Part shown: in pieces, positions 16,681 to 26,349 of the stretch
How the letters are laid out: the number at the start of each line of letters is the position of its first letter
Position numbering within the stretch: position 1 is the stretch's first letter
DNA from: Verrucomicrobiota bacterium
GTDB taxonomy: Bacteria; Verrucomicrobiota; Verrucomicrobiia; Limisphaerales; JAEYXS01
Direction: 5' to 3'
Assembly: GCA_030834415.1 (NCBI GenBank)
Contig: JAURFH010000005.1
Coordinates: 1 to 43,884 of the forward strand
Length of the DNA stretch: 43,884 nt
Made by a program: the position numbers and the translations under genes
The notes under the pieces: model-generated
Databases searched by the model: none
Told to the model about the DNA's origin: nothing
What the model saw: the letters and a program-made list of their open reading frames with translations, nothing else

Positions 16681-18030
16681 TTATATCAAAGTGTTCAGTA
16701 GCAGGATCAGCCCAAGACCGGCGATGGCGATGATGGTCTCCAAGACCGTCCAAGTCCGCAATGTCTCGCTGACGCTGAGTTGGAAACATTCCTTCACTAA
16801 CCAAAAGCCACCGTCATTGACGTGTGAGAGGATTAGGGAACCGCAACCGAGCGAGAGGACCAAAAGCTCGCGATTAACGGAAGGATCACTGGTGACCATG
16901 GGCGCCAGCAAGCCTGCGGCCGCTGTGATGGCGACAGTGGCCGAGCCGGTGGCGACACGCACCATGGCCGCGAGCAACCAACCGAGGAGCAGGGGAGGCA
17001 GGTGCCAGTTTGCAGCGAGGCTCTTCACCGCTTCACCAACTCCACTATCGATTAACACCCGGCTGAAACCTCCGCCTGCCCCGATAACCAGTAATACGCC
17101 AGCAACGGGTCCCAAGCATTCTTCGCTGAATTTCAGCAGCTGCGTGCGATTGAAGCCACAGTGGCGATTCAGTATGAGCATCGAGTAGAGCACGCCGGTG
17201 AGCATGGCGAAGACCGGATGGCCCAGCAGTGTGAATAGGCTGCGCCGACTGGAGCCCTCCGGTGAAAGCAGTGCGGCCAGGCTGCCGGTGAGCATCATCA
17301 GCACCGGCAGCAAGATTATGGAGAGCGTCAGGGGGAAGGTTGCTTGCTTATTGTTGCTGGCCACATTGGGCTCAGATGCAGGTGGTAATATGGGCGTCTT
17401 GACTATCAGCCTCGGCACCATGAAGCGGGTGAATAACGGCCCGGCCAGGGCGAGCAGCGGCACGCTCAGCAACAATGACCAGCCAATGGTTTTACCGACA
17501 TCTGCCTTTAGCAAGCCGATCGCGGCCATCGGACCGGGGTGGGGTGGTACCAAGCCGTGCGCGATGGATAGCCCGGCCACAACTGGCAAGACCAATACCA
17601 GCCATGACACTCGATGCCTGCCTGCCAGCGCGAAGACCACCGGCACAAAGAGCATTAGACCCACTGGGAAAAATACCGGCAAGCCAATCAGAAAGGCGAC
17701 CGCCGCCAGGGCCCATGCCAGATGTTTACCACCAGCAGCTTTAACCAGTGTTTCGGCGGCTACGCTGGCGCCGCCGGATTCAGCGAGCATACGGCCTAAC
17801 ACTGTCCCGAGGCCGATCACCAAGGCGATAGAGCCCAAGACGCCACCGACGCCGGTCTCGATCGCTTTGCCGATGAGGGCGAGATCCATTCCGCTGGTCA
17901 GTCCTACGAAGAGCGACGCGACGAGCAGGGCGAGGAAGGCTTGGATGCGAAATACGGTAACCAGTAAAATCAGTCCCACCACAGCGACCAGGGCAATCAT
18001 CAGGAGATTGATATGGTCGTTTGGTGACAT
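16681..18030 (-). CDS. GntP-family gluconate/organic acid:H+ symporter
   Basis: 449 aa with about 12 hydrophobic segments. Family features include LVLPVVAGLSIAHGLVPPHPGP in the middle (quoted in part), with the HPGP signature, and the C-terminal run ATGSATVAITAAAGL. GntP permeases import gluconate or related hydroxy acids. The pairing with a dipeptidase is unusual for gluconate use, so the substrate may be another small acid. It is the first gene of its operon, with a perfect 7-4-7 palindrome 65 nt upstream of the ATG as a likely operator. Confidence 0.88.
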   Translation of the reverse strand: MSPNDHINLLMIALVAVVGLILLVTVFRIQAFLALLVASLFVGLTSGMDLALIGKAIETGVGGVLGSIALVIGLGTVLGRMLAESGGASVAAETLVKAAGGKHLAWALAAVAFLIGLPVFFPVGLMLFVPVVFALAGRHRVSWLVLVLPVVAGLSIAHGLVPPHPGPMAAIGLLKADVGKTIGWSLLLSVPLLALAGPLFTRFMVPRLIVKTPILPPASEPNVASNNKQATFPLTLSIILLPVLMMLTGSLAALLSPEGSSRRSLFTLLGHPVFAMLTGVLYSMLILNRHCGFNRTQLLKFSEECLGPVAGVLLVIGAGGGFSRVLIDSGVGEAVKSLAANWHLPPLLLGWLLAAMVRVATGSATVAITAAAGLLAPMVTSDPSVNRELLVLSLGCGSLILSHVNDGGFWLVKECFQLSVSETLRTWTVLETIIAIAGLGLILLLNTLI

Positions 18031-18094
18031 TGAAGCAGAGGCAATGTGACAAGGGGGAAAGCCTCATTCAAGTCTCTATCCAAGGCATGAATCT

Positions 18095-18112
18095 GGTTCA
18101 TCAAAATGAACC
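18095..18112. promoter_or_regulatory. 18-bp palindrome upstream of the permease operon (candidate operator)
   Basis: GGTTCATCAAAATGAACC is a perfect inverted repeat with 7-bp arms and a 4-bp centre. It lies 65 nt upstream of the GntP-family start, where a repressor or activator dimer would act. No regulator gene is adjacent. Confidence 0.6.
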
Positions 18113-18159
18113 GAATTATGAATGATAGTGTACTTTGTGTTTAAATTTAGCCACCAAGG

Positions 18160-18173
18160 GTGATTTTAATCAC
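18160..18173. promoter_or_regulatory. palindrome GTGATTTTAATCAC upstream of the glnB/amt promoter
   Basis: A perfect inverted repeat (6-bp arms, 2-bp centre) about 80 bp upstream of the sigma-54-like element at 18252. This spacing suits an activator site for a sigma-54 enhancer-binding protein. It does not match the NtrC consensus closely, so the binder is unknown. Confidence 0.45.
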
Positions 18174-18251
18174 TTTGTTATAGTTTTTCCGAATTTCTCT
18201 AACTTGTTTGAAATAAGGTGATTAGGATGAAATTTCCGAGATGGCGCACCT

Positions 18252-18267
18252 TGGCACCAAGGGTGCT
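18252..18267 (+). promoter_or_regulatory. sigma-54 type (-24/-12) promoter upstream of glnB-amt
   Basis: TGGCACCAAGGGTGCT has the -24 GG and -12 GC exactly 10 nt apart and the preferred TGGCAC and TGCT contexts. The predicted transcription start is near 18278. Ammonium transport genes are classic sigma-54 targets, and near-identical elements precede glnII and the response regulator in this window. Confidence 0.72.
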
Positions 18268-18275
18268 TATGTAGC

Positions 18276-19054
<779 letters not shown>

Positions 19055-19077
19055 AACCCAAACTATCAAACAAACCT

Positions 19078-20454
19078 ATGAAACGAATTTTGACACTCTT
19101 AGCCCTTAGCGGGCTTTTTCTGGTTGGTGATCTGACCGCGCAAGATGCGGCTCCGGCCGTCACTGGCGCGGCTGTGGAAGCAGCCGCCACGGTGGCCGCT
19201 GAAGCTCCCAAGATCGACAGCGGCAACACCGCGTGGATGATCACGGCCACTGCTTTGGTCTTGTTCATGACCTTGCCGGGGCTGGCGCTTTTCTACGGTG
19301 GCTTGGTGCGGGCGAAGAATGTGCTATCCATCCTGGTGCAGTGCTTTGCGATGGCTGGAGTGATGACAATTCTATGGGTCATCTATGGCTACAGTATGGC
19401 GTTTGGCACCGGCGGAATGGAAAAGGGAGCCATCAATCTGCATACCTTTATCGGTGATGGCAGCAAACTGTTCCTCAAAGGTATCAATGCAGACTCTGTC
19501 TCGGGTAGCATTCCCGAAGCGGTCTTCCTCACGTTCCAGATGACGTTCGCGATCATCACTCCGGCGCTCATCATCGGTGCTTTCGCTGAGCGCATGAAGT
19601 TCAGCGCGATGCTGATCTTCACCACCATCTGGTTCACGCTCTCCTATCTTCCCATTTGCCATATGGCGTGGGCGGGCTCCGGGGCGTTGTTCTTTGATTG
19701 GGATGTGTTGGACTTCGCAGGTGGCACCGTGGTGCATATCAATGCCGGTATCGCTGGTCTGGTCGCCTGTATCATGTTGGGTAAACGCCGTGGCTACGGC
19801 ACGGAACCCTTGCCGCCGCATAGCGTGCCGCTGACGTTGATCGGTGCGGGCATGCTCTGGGTTGGCTGGTTCGGTTTCAATGCCGGCTCTGAGTTGGCGG
19901 CTGATGGCACGGCAGGTATGGCGATGTTGGTCACGCAAGTCGCTACGGCGATGGCGGCAGTCACCTGGATGTTCCTGGAGTGGACGCGTAGCGGCAAGCC
20001 GACGGCGGTGGGTATCGCCACAGGTGCTGTGGCTGGTTTGGTGGCTATCACTCCGGCTTCGGGCACTGCGGGCCCGATGGGGGCGTTGCTGATCGGCTTT
20101 GCTTCAGCGGTGATCTGCTATTTCTGCGCCACCAAGCTGAAACATAAGCTTGGCTACGATGACAGCCTCGATGTGTTCGGTGTGCACGGTGTCGGTGGTA
20201 TCGTGGGCGCCATCTTGACGGGCCTATGCGCGGCTGGGTTCATGGGCGGCTCCAAGGGCGACCTCAATGTTGGCCACCAGATGTTCGTCCAGTTCAAGAG
20301 CGTGGTGGTGACAATTGTCTGGAGCACGGTGGTCTCGGTGATCGCTTTGTCCATCGCCAAAGCGCTGGTCGGGCTGCGCGTCTCGCCTGAGGTTGAGAAT
20401 CAAGGTCTTGACCTGTCAGAGCACGGTGAAGAGGGCTATCACCAGCGGGGCTAA
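19078..20454 (+). CDS. amtB: ammonium transporter (Amt/AmtB)
   Basis: 458 aa. A cleaved signal sequence (LFLVGDLTAQ) and an Ala-rich linker precede about 11 membrane spans. Family motifs include PGLALFYGGLVRAKN, DFAGGTVVHINAGIAGL and DVFGVHGVGGIVGAI, with the twin pore histidines in VVHINAG and FGVHGVGG. It imports ammonium and is gated by the PII protein encoded directly upstream. The operon ends in a strong terminator. Confidence 0.96.
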   Translation: MKRILTLLALSGLFLVGDLTAQDAAPAVTGAAVEAAATVAAEAPKIDSGNTAWMITATALVLFMTLPGLALFYGGLVRAKNVLSILVQCFAMAGVMTILWVIYGYSMAFGTGGMEKGAINLHTFIGDGSKLFLKGINADSVSGSIPEAVFLTFQMTFAIITPALIIGAFAERMKFSAMLIFTTIWFTLSYLPICHMAWAGSGALFFDWDVLDFAGGTVVHINAGIAGLVACIMLGKRRGYGTEPLPPHSVPLTLIGAGMLWVGWFGFNAGSELAADGTAGMAMLVTQVATAMAAVTWMFLEWTRSGKPTAVGIATGAVAGLVAITPASGTAGPMGALLIGFASAVICYFCATKLKHKLGYDDSLDVFGVHGVGGIVGAILTGLCAAGFMGGSKGDLNVGHQMFVQFKSVVVTIVWSTVVSVIALSIAKALVGLRVSPEVENQGLDLSEHGEEGYHQRG

Positions 20455-20498
20455 ATCGGGAATTCTAACGCTTGGGCCTCGCTAGAGGCTAAGTCACG

Positions 20499-20534
20499 CA
20501 AGGGGCAACCGATCTGGTTGCCCCTTGTTTTTTG
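20499..20534 (+). terminator. terminator after amtB
   Basis: CAAGGGGCAACC and GGTTGCCCCTTG make a perfect 12-bp stem with a 5-nt loop, followed by TTTTTT. It lies 45 nt past the amtB stop. Confidence 0.94.
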
Positions 20535-20556
20535 TAATAAAGCAGAGAAATGGGAA

Positions 20557-21387
20557 TCAGTTGATGCGGATCACCAAAGCGGTCGTGTTGTCGCGACCGC
20601 TGTTTCGCAAGGATTCTTCGACCAGCAATCTGGCGGGACCGCGTTCATCCTCGGAGCGTAATAGCTCGATGAGGTGGTGATCGTAGAGGCCATCGATCAA
20701 TCCGTCCGAACAGATGAGGAAGTTATCGCCCGGCTCATAGCCTACGGCCCCCACTTGCGGATCGACGAACATATTGCCGCCACCAAGAGCTTTCTGGAGC
20801 ACGTTACGTTGAGGGTGATTGCGGGCTTCACGGTCATTGATTTTGCCGTTGCGCAGAAGCCAGCCCACATGCGTGTCATCGTGCGTAAGCTGTTTCACTG
20901 CGTCTTCCCGCTTGGGCAGATAATAGATGCGGCTGTCACCGATGTGGCCAAAGTACATCCACTCGGGGCTGAACCAGCAGAGGCTGAGCGTGGTCTCCAT
21001 GCCTCGGCATTCATCATAGCTGTCGCCAAGGAATTTTAGGGCGCGATGGGTCTGGGCGTAGAGCTCGGTGAGCACATCACCAAATCCGGTGGACAAACCC
21101 AAGGCAGATTGTTGGAAAGAGCGTGGGAGGAGCGTGGTGATTTTGTCCACTGCGATCCGGCTGGCGTATTCTCCGGCCATCGCGCCGCCCATGCCGTCAC
21201 TCACGGCGAAAACATAATCATACTCCGCATTGGTGCCCTCGCCATACTTGCCGAGGCGATGGACTTCCCGGGCATCGAACTGTAGGCCCAGAAAGGAATC
21301 CTCATTGTTCTTGCGGACTTTTCCGACATCGGAGAGACCCCACCAACTAAACTTGCAAGGAGAGGCTGCGCGGCTGACAGGATTCAT
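20557..21387 (-). CDS. PP2C-family serine/threonine phosphatase
   Basis: 276 aa. The metal-binding motifs of PP2C phosphatases are present in order: GLSDVGKVRKNNEDSFL (Asp30), VSDGMGGAMAGEYAS (about 63-77), GHIGDSRIYYL, ICSDGLIDG and a C-terminal GRDNTTALVI. There is no membrane segment, so this is a soluble PrpC/Stp-like enzyme that removes phosphate from Ser/Thr. It is 12 nt downstream of a small kinase-like gene on the same strand, suggesting a kinase/phosphatase pair. Confidence 0.93.
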   Translation of the reverse strand: MNPVSRAASPCKFSWWGLSDVGKVRKNNEDSFLGLQFDAREVHRLGKYGEGTNAEYDYVFAVSDGMGGAMAGEYASRIAVDKITTLLPRSFQQSALGLSTGFGDVLTELYAQTHRALKFLGDSYDECRGMETTLSLCWFSPEWMYFGHIGDSRIYYLPKREDAVKQLTHDDTHVGWLLRNGKINDREARNHPQRNVLQKALGGGNMFVDPQVGAVGYEPGDNFLICSDGLIDGLYDHHLIELLRSEDERGPARLLVEESLRNSGRDNTTALVIRIN

Positions 21388-21399
21388 GCGGTGGCGATA

Positions 21400-21783
21400 T
21401 TATTTCGGGTCGGGGAGGATTGTGGCGAATTCGAAATCAATCAAACAGAATCGGCCATCCGATTGGCGGTAGGTGACATTGCGCATCTCAGCGTCATCAT
21501 GCCGCACCCCATACGGCAGCAGTTCGGCGAAGAGTTCCGCAGTGCGTTTCGGATCCAGGTGCTGCACTCGTTCCCCGCAATTGGTCGTGACGATGGTAAG
21601 GGTCTCATCCCGGGCTTCTAGCAGCTTGGGGACGAAAGGGCAGCCGCGTTCCTCCAGATGGCGGAGGACCTTGACCTCGTTGTCATACCTCTCTTTGGCT
21701 TTGGGGCCTTGGAACTTTTTTATAACGCGTCCATCAAAAGTGAGTTTGACCGTGGACCGTAGTGTGTCTTTGACTTGCAGCAT
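21400..21783 (-). CDS. compact protein-kinase-like protein (127 aa)
   Basis: 127 aa. Despite its size it shows kinase landmarks: Lys22/23 in RVIKKF (ATP-anchoring lysine), Glu36 in YDNEVKVLRHLE (helix C), an HxD-type catalytic loop at residues 95-102 (HDDAEMRN, with the metal-binding Asn) and the metal-binding Asp116 in LIDFEFA (DFG equivalent). The pattern is nearest to Bud32/RIO or lipopolysaccharide-kinase-like folds. There is almost no C-lobe after DFE, and the N-lobe lacks an obvious glycine-rich loop. Activity is therefore inferred, not certain. Its place directly before a PP2C gene supports a Ser/Thr phosphorylation role. The transcript could be bicistronic. Confidence 0.78.
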   Translation of the reverse strand: MLQVKDTLRSTVKLTFDGRVIKKFQGPKAKERYDNEVKVLRHLEERGCPFVPKLLEARDETLTIVTTNCGERVQHLDPKRTAELFAELLPYGVRHDDAEMRNVTYRQSDGRFCLIDFEFATILPDPK

Positions 21784-21993
21784 GACAGATTTAAGGCGTG
21801 GCTTAGGGTGGTAATCTGGTCTGATGTTGATACGGATTTACCCGAAATTGCTTGTTCTCATCGGGGTTCCATTTCTGTTAGGAAAACTTGTCATTTTTCT
21901 TGAGACGGATAAAGGATATTCCCTGCCAAAAGCTCTTCTCCAGTAATGGCTTCGGAGGTGCACTAGGTGGTTAAAAATAGCCACAATGATTAA

Positions 21994-22013
21994 ATGAATT
22001 CATGAAATTCATG
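21994..22013. promoter_or_regulatory. overlapping palindromes, candidate enhancer site for glnII
   Basis: ATGAATTCAT (21994-22003) overlaps CATGAAATTCATG (22001-22013). The repeated ATGAA/TTCAT arms lie about 105-120 bp upstream of the -24 element, a usual distance for an enhancer-binding activator. The binder is unknown. Confidence 0.4.
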
Positions 22014-22115
22014 TATTGCATGAAGTGTATAGATTGCTTGGCGCTAATGTTTTGCGTTCGTTATCAAGGGTTTATGAAGAAATCGGCCGCTTTGGCAAGG
22101 CTCGAGCTTGCTAAA

Positions 22116-22131
22116 TGGCACTCTACCTGCT
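22116..22131 (+). promoter_or_regulatory. sigma-54 type (-24/-12) promoter of glnII
   Basis: TGGCACTCTACCTGCT has GG and GC separated by 10 nt. The predicted start is near 22142, giving a leader of about 65 nt to the ATG at 22207. It shares TGGCAC-N6-TGCT with the elements at 18252 and 39651. Confidence 0.72.
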
Positions 22132-22206
22132 CAGCTTTAAACGCACTGGACACACTGTAGCATTCTGCTCAGTCAAACCGGACTAAACACATATACCTCC
22201 ATACAC

Positions 22207-23229
22207 ATGGCGAAATATAAGTTGGAATATCTCTGGCTCGACGGCTACCGGCCGGTTCCTAACCTCCGTGGCAAAACTCAAATCAAGGAATACAGCAGCT
22301 TTCCCAAGCTCGAAGAACTGCCGATGTGGGGCTTCGATGGCAGCTCGACCCGGCAGGCAGAAGGCAGAAGCTCTGACTGCATGCTCAAGCCAGTGGCTGT
22401 CTACCCTGACACCACCCGCAAGAACGGCGTATTGGTGATGTGCGAAGTCATGATGCCCGATGGCACGACTCCGCATCCTTCCAATGGCCGCGCTAACATT
22501 CCTGATGATCCGGGTGCCTGGTTCGGCTTCGAGCAGGAATACTTCCTCTATAAAGATGGCAAACCCTTGGGCTTCCCGTCCACCGGCTTCCCTTATCCGC
22601 AGGGTCTCTACTACACGGGTGTCGGCTATGACTCCGTGGGTGATATCGCCCGTGAGATCGTCGAGAAGCACCTCGACCTCTGCCTCGACGCTGGCATCAA
22701 CCACGAAGGTATCAACGCCGAAGTGGCGAAGGGCCAGTGGGAATTCCAAATCTTCGGCAAAGGCTCCAAGAACGCTGCCGACCAAGTCTGGGTTGCCCGC
22801 TACCTCATGATGCGCCTGTGCGAGAAATACGGCGTGGACGTGAACTGGCACTGCAAACCGCTTGGCTTGGAAGTGGACTGGAACGGTTCCGGTATGCACT
22901 CCAACTTCTCCACCGAGTATATGCGTACGGTCGGCGGCAAGGAATACTTCGAAGCGCTGATGGCTGCGTTCGACAAATACAAGAACGAGCACATCGCCGT
23001 TTACGGTCCGGACAACCACATGCGCTTAACCGGTCTGCATGAGACGCAGTCCATCGACAAGTTTAACTACGGTGTGGCCAACCGCGGTGCTTCTATCCGC
23101 GTGCCGCACAGCTTCGTGAACAACGGCTACAAGGGCTACTTGGAAGACCGTCGTCCGAACTCCCAAGGCGATCCGTACCAGATCGCTGGTCGCATCCTGC
23201 AAACGATCGCGACGGTGCCGACTCCTTAA
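22207..23229 (+). CDS. glnII: glutamine synthetase, eukaryote-type (GSII)
   Basis: 340 aa, much shorter than GSI (about 470 aa) and GSIII. Motifs of the GSII class are plain: LEYLWLDG at the N-terminus, MWGFDGSSTRQAEG, WFGFEQEYFLY, then GQWEFQIFG, WNGSGMHSNFST and GVANRGASIRVP. The enzyme condenses ammonium and glutamate with ATP and is decameric in known members. GSII lacks the adenylylation tyrosine loop of GSI, so control is expected at transcription, consistent with the sigma-54-like promoter upstream. The gene is single, with its own terminator. Confidence 0.96.
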   Translation: MAKYKLEYLWLDGYRPVPNLRGKTQIKEYSSFPKLEELPMWGFDGSSTRQAEGRSSDCMLKPVAVYPDTTRKNGVLVMCEVMMPDGTTPHPSNGRANIPDDPGAWFGFEQEYFLYKDGKPLGFPSTGFPYPQGLYYTGVGYDSVGDIAREIVEKHLDLCLDAGINHEGINAEVAKGQWEFQIFGKGSKNAADQVWVARYLMMRLCEKYGVDVNWHCKPLGLEVDWNGSGMHSNFSTEYMRTVGGKEYFEALMAAFDKYKNEHIAVYGPDNHMRLTGLHETQSIDKFNYGVANRGASIRVPHSFVNNGYKGYLEDRRPNSQGDPYQIAGRILQTIATVPTP

Positions 23230-23251
23230 GTTGGTCCCGATAGTTTCCATG

Positions 23252-23288
23252 AACGGCGCGGAATCATTTCCGCGCCGTTTTCTTTTTT
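23252..23288 (+). terminator. terminator after glnII
   Basis: AACGGCGCGGAA and TTCCGCGCCGTT make a perfect 12-bp stem with loop TCAT, followed by TTCTTTTTT. Confidence 0.95.
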
Positions 23289-23367
23289 AAGGATGTCTTT
23301 GCTGAGCTGATATTCAGCAAATTCCACCATTGCCCCCGGGGGAAGCTTTTCGCAATATCTGCGGCCT

Positions 23368-26184
23368 ATGTCGAGTGGCCGTAAACAGTATCCGTTCGAT
23401 CTGATCGAACCGAAGTGGCAGCAGAAGTGGGACGCCGAACAGACGTTCCGAGCGTGGAACCCGGGCGAGACCGTGCCGGTAGGGCATCCTTTTGGATTAC
23501 GCCATGGTCTCGCTGGTAAGGTGGCCGACCGCGAGGTCCTGCCGCCGAAGTTCTATATCCTCGACATGTTCCCGTATCCCTCCGGTGCCGGTTTGCATGT
23601 CGGCCATCCGGAAGGTTATACGGCCACGGACATCTTGGCGCGTTATCGCCGTTCCCAGGGTTTGAACGTCTTGCATCCGATGGGCTGGGACGCCTTTGGT
23701 CTGCCGGCGGAGCAATACGCCATCAAAACGGGACAGCATCCGCGCATCACCACAGAAACGAACATCGCGAACTTCAAGCGCCAGATCAAATCGCTGGGCT
23801 TTAGTTACGACTGGACGCGTGAGGTGGATACGACGGACCCGAAGTATTTCCAGTGGACGCAGTGGATTTTCCTTCAGCTCTATAATTCCTGGTTCAATCC
23901 GGAGACGAACAAGGCGGAGTCCATAGACACGCTGACGTATCCAGAGGATTGCACCACGGAAGAACAGAAGCGGGCCTATCGCGATAACAAGCGTCTGGCT
24001 TACGTGAGTGAAGCGCCGGTTAACTGGTGCCCAGAGTTGGGAACCGTGTTGGCGAACGAGGAAGTAGTGGACGGTAAGTCGGAAGTCGGTGGCTTCCCGG
24101 TCATCCGCAAACCGATGCGCCAATGGATGCTCCGCATCACGGCTTATGCGGAGAAGTTGCTGAACGATCTGGACATCATCGACTGGACTGATTCGCTGAA
24201 GGAAATGCAGCGGAACTGGATCGGTCGTAGTGAAGGTGCGGAAGTGGATTTTAAGGTGGATGGCTCTGATGCAAAAATCCGCGTGTTCACAACCCGGCCT
24301 GATACTTTGTTTGGTGCCACTTACATGGTGCTTTCTCCCGAGCATAAATTGGTGAAGGAAATCACGACCGCAGAACAAGCGGATGCGGTGAAGAAGTATC
24401 AAGAGTTTGCGGCGACCAAGAGCGATCTGGAGCGCACCGAGTTGGCGAAGGATAAAACCGGTGTGTGGACGGGGGCGTATGCGATCAATCCGGTGAATGG
24501 GGAGAAGATTCCCATCTGGATCGCGGATTACGTGCTCTCCACGTATGGCACGGGGGCGATCATGGCGGTGCCAGCGCATGATGAGCGAGATTTTGAGTTC
24601 GCGAAGAAGTTCAATCTGCAAATTAAGCACGTTGTAGCTGAAATCGGCTTATCGAGCATTCAAGTTAATTACCATCAAGCGGGCCAGCCCCTAAAAATCA
24701 CACATTTTATCGAGGATCAGTCTGGAAATGATGTCGGATCGTGGACTGAAGGCGCAATATTCTCGGGTGAAGGTATAGCGTTTAACTCTCAGTTTTTGAA
24801 TTTACTGCCAACTAAAGAGGCGAAGCAAAAAATCACCGCATGGCTCGAATCCAAAGGCCTCGGCAAAAAGACCATCAATTACAAATTGCGCGACTGGCTC
24901 TTCAGTCGTCAGCGTTATTGGGGTGAGCCGTTCCCGATCATCTGGAAGAAAGATGCGAGCGGGAATCTGTATCACGAGGCGTTGGCCGAGGCGCAATTGC
25001 CGTTGCTGCCGCCGAAGCTGGAGGAATACAAGCCGACCTCCGATGGTCAGCCGCCTCTGGCTCGGGCGACGGATTGGATGAACTTACCCGATGGTGCGGT
25101 GCGTGAATCTAACACGATGCCACAATGGGGCGGGTCCTGCTGGTATTACTTGCGCTATGCCGATGCGTTGAATGGCAAAGCGTTTGTTGGTCCGGAGGCG
25201 GAGTCTTATTGGATGGGGACCGGAAAGACGCAGGGTGATGTGAAGCCGGGTGTGGACCTCTATGTCGGCGGCACTGAGCACGCGGTGTTGCATCTGCTCT
25301 ACGCACGCTTCTGGCACAAGGTCTTGTTCGATCTCGGGCACGTCTCTACGCCGGAGCCATTCTACAAGCTGGTGAACCAAGGACTAATCATGGGCGAGGA
25401 CGGACAGAAGATGTCCAAGAGCCGTGGTAACGTAGTAAATCCCGATGATGTGCTGGTGGAATACGGTGCCGATGCATTCCGTCTCTACGAGATGTTCATG
25501 GGACCCTTACAGGAGAGCAAGCCGTGGAATACGCGTGGCGTGGAAGGTGTCTATCGCTTTCTAGGTCGCGTCTGGCGCATGTTCGTGGATGACAAGGCGG
25601 AGACAGCCTATGAGCAGGCGGAAGCCGTCGCCACACCGGAGACGCGTGGCGAGTTGCTCGACTTGATCATCTTGGATGGCGGCATTCTGGAAGCTGAACC
25701 TACGAAGGCGCAGTTGAAGGTTCTGCATGCTTGCATCAAGAAGGTGACGGAAGACCTCGAAGGCATGCGCTTCAACACGGCCATCTCGGCCATGATGGTG
25801 TTCAGCAACGAAGCGAGCGCCTGGCAGACCAAGCCGTTCTCGGTCATGCGGACATTCCTGCAATTGCTCGCGCCGTTCGCACCGCACTTGGCGGAAGAAC
25901 TCTGGGCGCGCTTGCACGCGACTTTTGGACACGTGGCTCCGTCGCTAACGTACGCTGTGTGGCCGCAGTTTGATCCCGCTTTACTCATCGAGGATGAGAT
26001 CGAGATCCCGGTGCAGGTGAACGGCAAATTGCGTGACGTCATCAAGGTGCCGACGGCGGCGGACAATGCCAGCATCGAAGCCGCCGCCAAGGCGTCGGAG
26101 AAGGTGAAGGCGTTCATCGATGGGAAGACGATAAAAAAAGTTGTCGTGGTTCCCAAAAAACTGGTCAATATTGTGGCTGTTTAG
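23368..26184 (+). CDS. leuS: leucyl-tRNA synthetase
   Basis: 938 aa, class I synthetase that charges tRNA-Leu. The HIGH-type motif is [16 protein letters not shown] (about residue 70-90) and the KMSKS loop is [10 protein letters not shown]. The CP1 editing domain is present, with [19 protein letters not shown] and [15 protein letters not shown]. It is longer than the E. coli enzyme (860 aa), with an N-terminal insertion ([19 protein letters not shown]) before the HIGH region. A stretch at 24640-24830 (about residues 425-487), at the end of the editing domain, is visibly more AT-rich and uses different codons than the rest of the gene, although the frame is intact. Two small genes follow on the same strand. 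Confidence 0.97.
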   Translation: MSSGRKQYPFDLIEPKWQQKWDAEQTFRAWNPGETVPVGHPFGLRHGLAGKVADREVLPPKFYILDMFPYPSGAGLHVGHPEGYTATDILARYRRSQGLNVLHPMGWDAFGLPAEQYAIKTGQHPRITTETNIANFKRQIKSLGFSYDWTREVDTTDPKYFQWTQWIFLQLYNSWFNPETNKAESIDTLTYPEDCTTEEQKRAYRDNKRLAYVSEAPVNWCPELGTVLANEEVVDGKSEVGGFPVIRKPMRQWMLRITAYAEKLLNDLDIIDWTDSLKEMQRNWIGRSEGAEVDFKVDGSDAKIRVFTTRPDTLFGATYMVLSPEHKLVKEITTAEQADAVKKYQEFAATKSDLERTELAKDKTGVWTGAYAINPVNGEKIPIWIADYVLSTYGTGAIMAVPAHDERDFEFAKKFNLQIKHVVAEIGLSSIQVNYHQAGQPLKITHFIEDQSGNDVGSWTEGAIFSGEGIAFNSQFLNLLPTKEAKQKITAWLESKGLGKKTINYKLRDWLFSRQRYWGEPFPIIWKKDASGNLYHEALAEAQLPLLPPKLEEYKPTSDGQPPLARATDWMNLPDGAVRESNTMPQWGGSCWYYLRYADALNGKAFVGPEAESYWMGTGKTQGDVKPGVDLYVGGTEHAVLHLLYARFWHKVLFDLGHVSTPEPFYKLVNQGLIMGEDGQKMSKSRGNVVNPDDVLVEYGADAFRLYEMFMGPLQESKPWNTRGVEGVYRFLGRVWRMFVDDKAETAYEQAEAVATPETRGELLDLIILDGGILEAEPTKAQLKVLHACIKKVTEDLEGMRFNTAISAMMVFSNEASAWQTKPFSVMRTFLQLLAPFAPHLAEELWARLHATFGHVAPSLTYAVWPQFDPALLIEDEIEIPVQVNGKLRDVIKVPTAADNASIEAAAKASEKVKAFIDGKTIKKVVVVPKKLVNIVAV

Positions 26185-26213
26185 CTGATGCGACTGCTTA
26201 AAATGGCGCCGCC

Positions 26214-26345
26214 ATGTCTGGTCTGACCCGACAGCAGAAATGGATAATTGGGCTGGCAGTGGGGTTGCTGCTTTTGGGGTGGGTCGTTAAGACCTGGCGC
26301 TTGGCCGAGCCTAAACCGGCCCCGGTCGAGCAGACGGCAGAGTAG
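26214..26345 (+). CDS. 43-aa single-span membrane protein (missed by ORF track)
   Basis: The ATG at 26214 opens a 44-codon frame ending at TAG 26343-26345. A polar, basic N-terminus (MSGLTRQQKW) is followed by one membrane helix (IIGLAVGLLLLGWVV) and a short Pro/Glu-rich tail. It sits 29 nt after leuS and only 4 nt before the Minf_1886-type gene, and the tight spacing supports expression. Function unknown. Confidence 0.6.
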   Translation: MSGLTRQQKWIIGLAVGLLLLGWVVKTWRLAEPKPAPVEQTAE

Positions 26346-26349
26346 ATAT

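Larger units (their letters stand above)
21784..22206 (+). other. intergenic region upstream of glnII
   Basis: This 423-nt region holds no credible gene. It contains overlapping palindromes near 21994-22013 and a sigma-54-like element at 22116-22131, so it appears to be an extended control region for glnII. The kinase gene diverges from its left edge. Confidence 0.6.

Noticed and set aside
19722-19738. Sigma-54-like string (TGGCACCGTGGTGCAT) inside amtB
   Set aside because: It encodes the conserved GGTVVHIN segment of the transporter; a chance match that shows the background rate of the motif.
23497-24630. 377-aa minus-strand ORF inside leuS
   Set aside because: Shadow of leuS, with Arg/His/Leu-rich composition.
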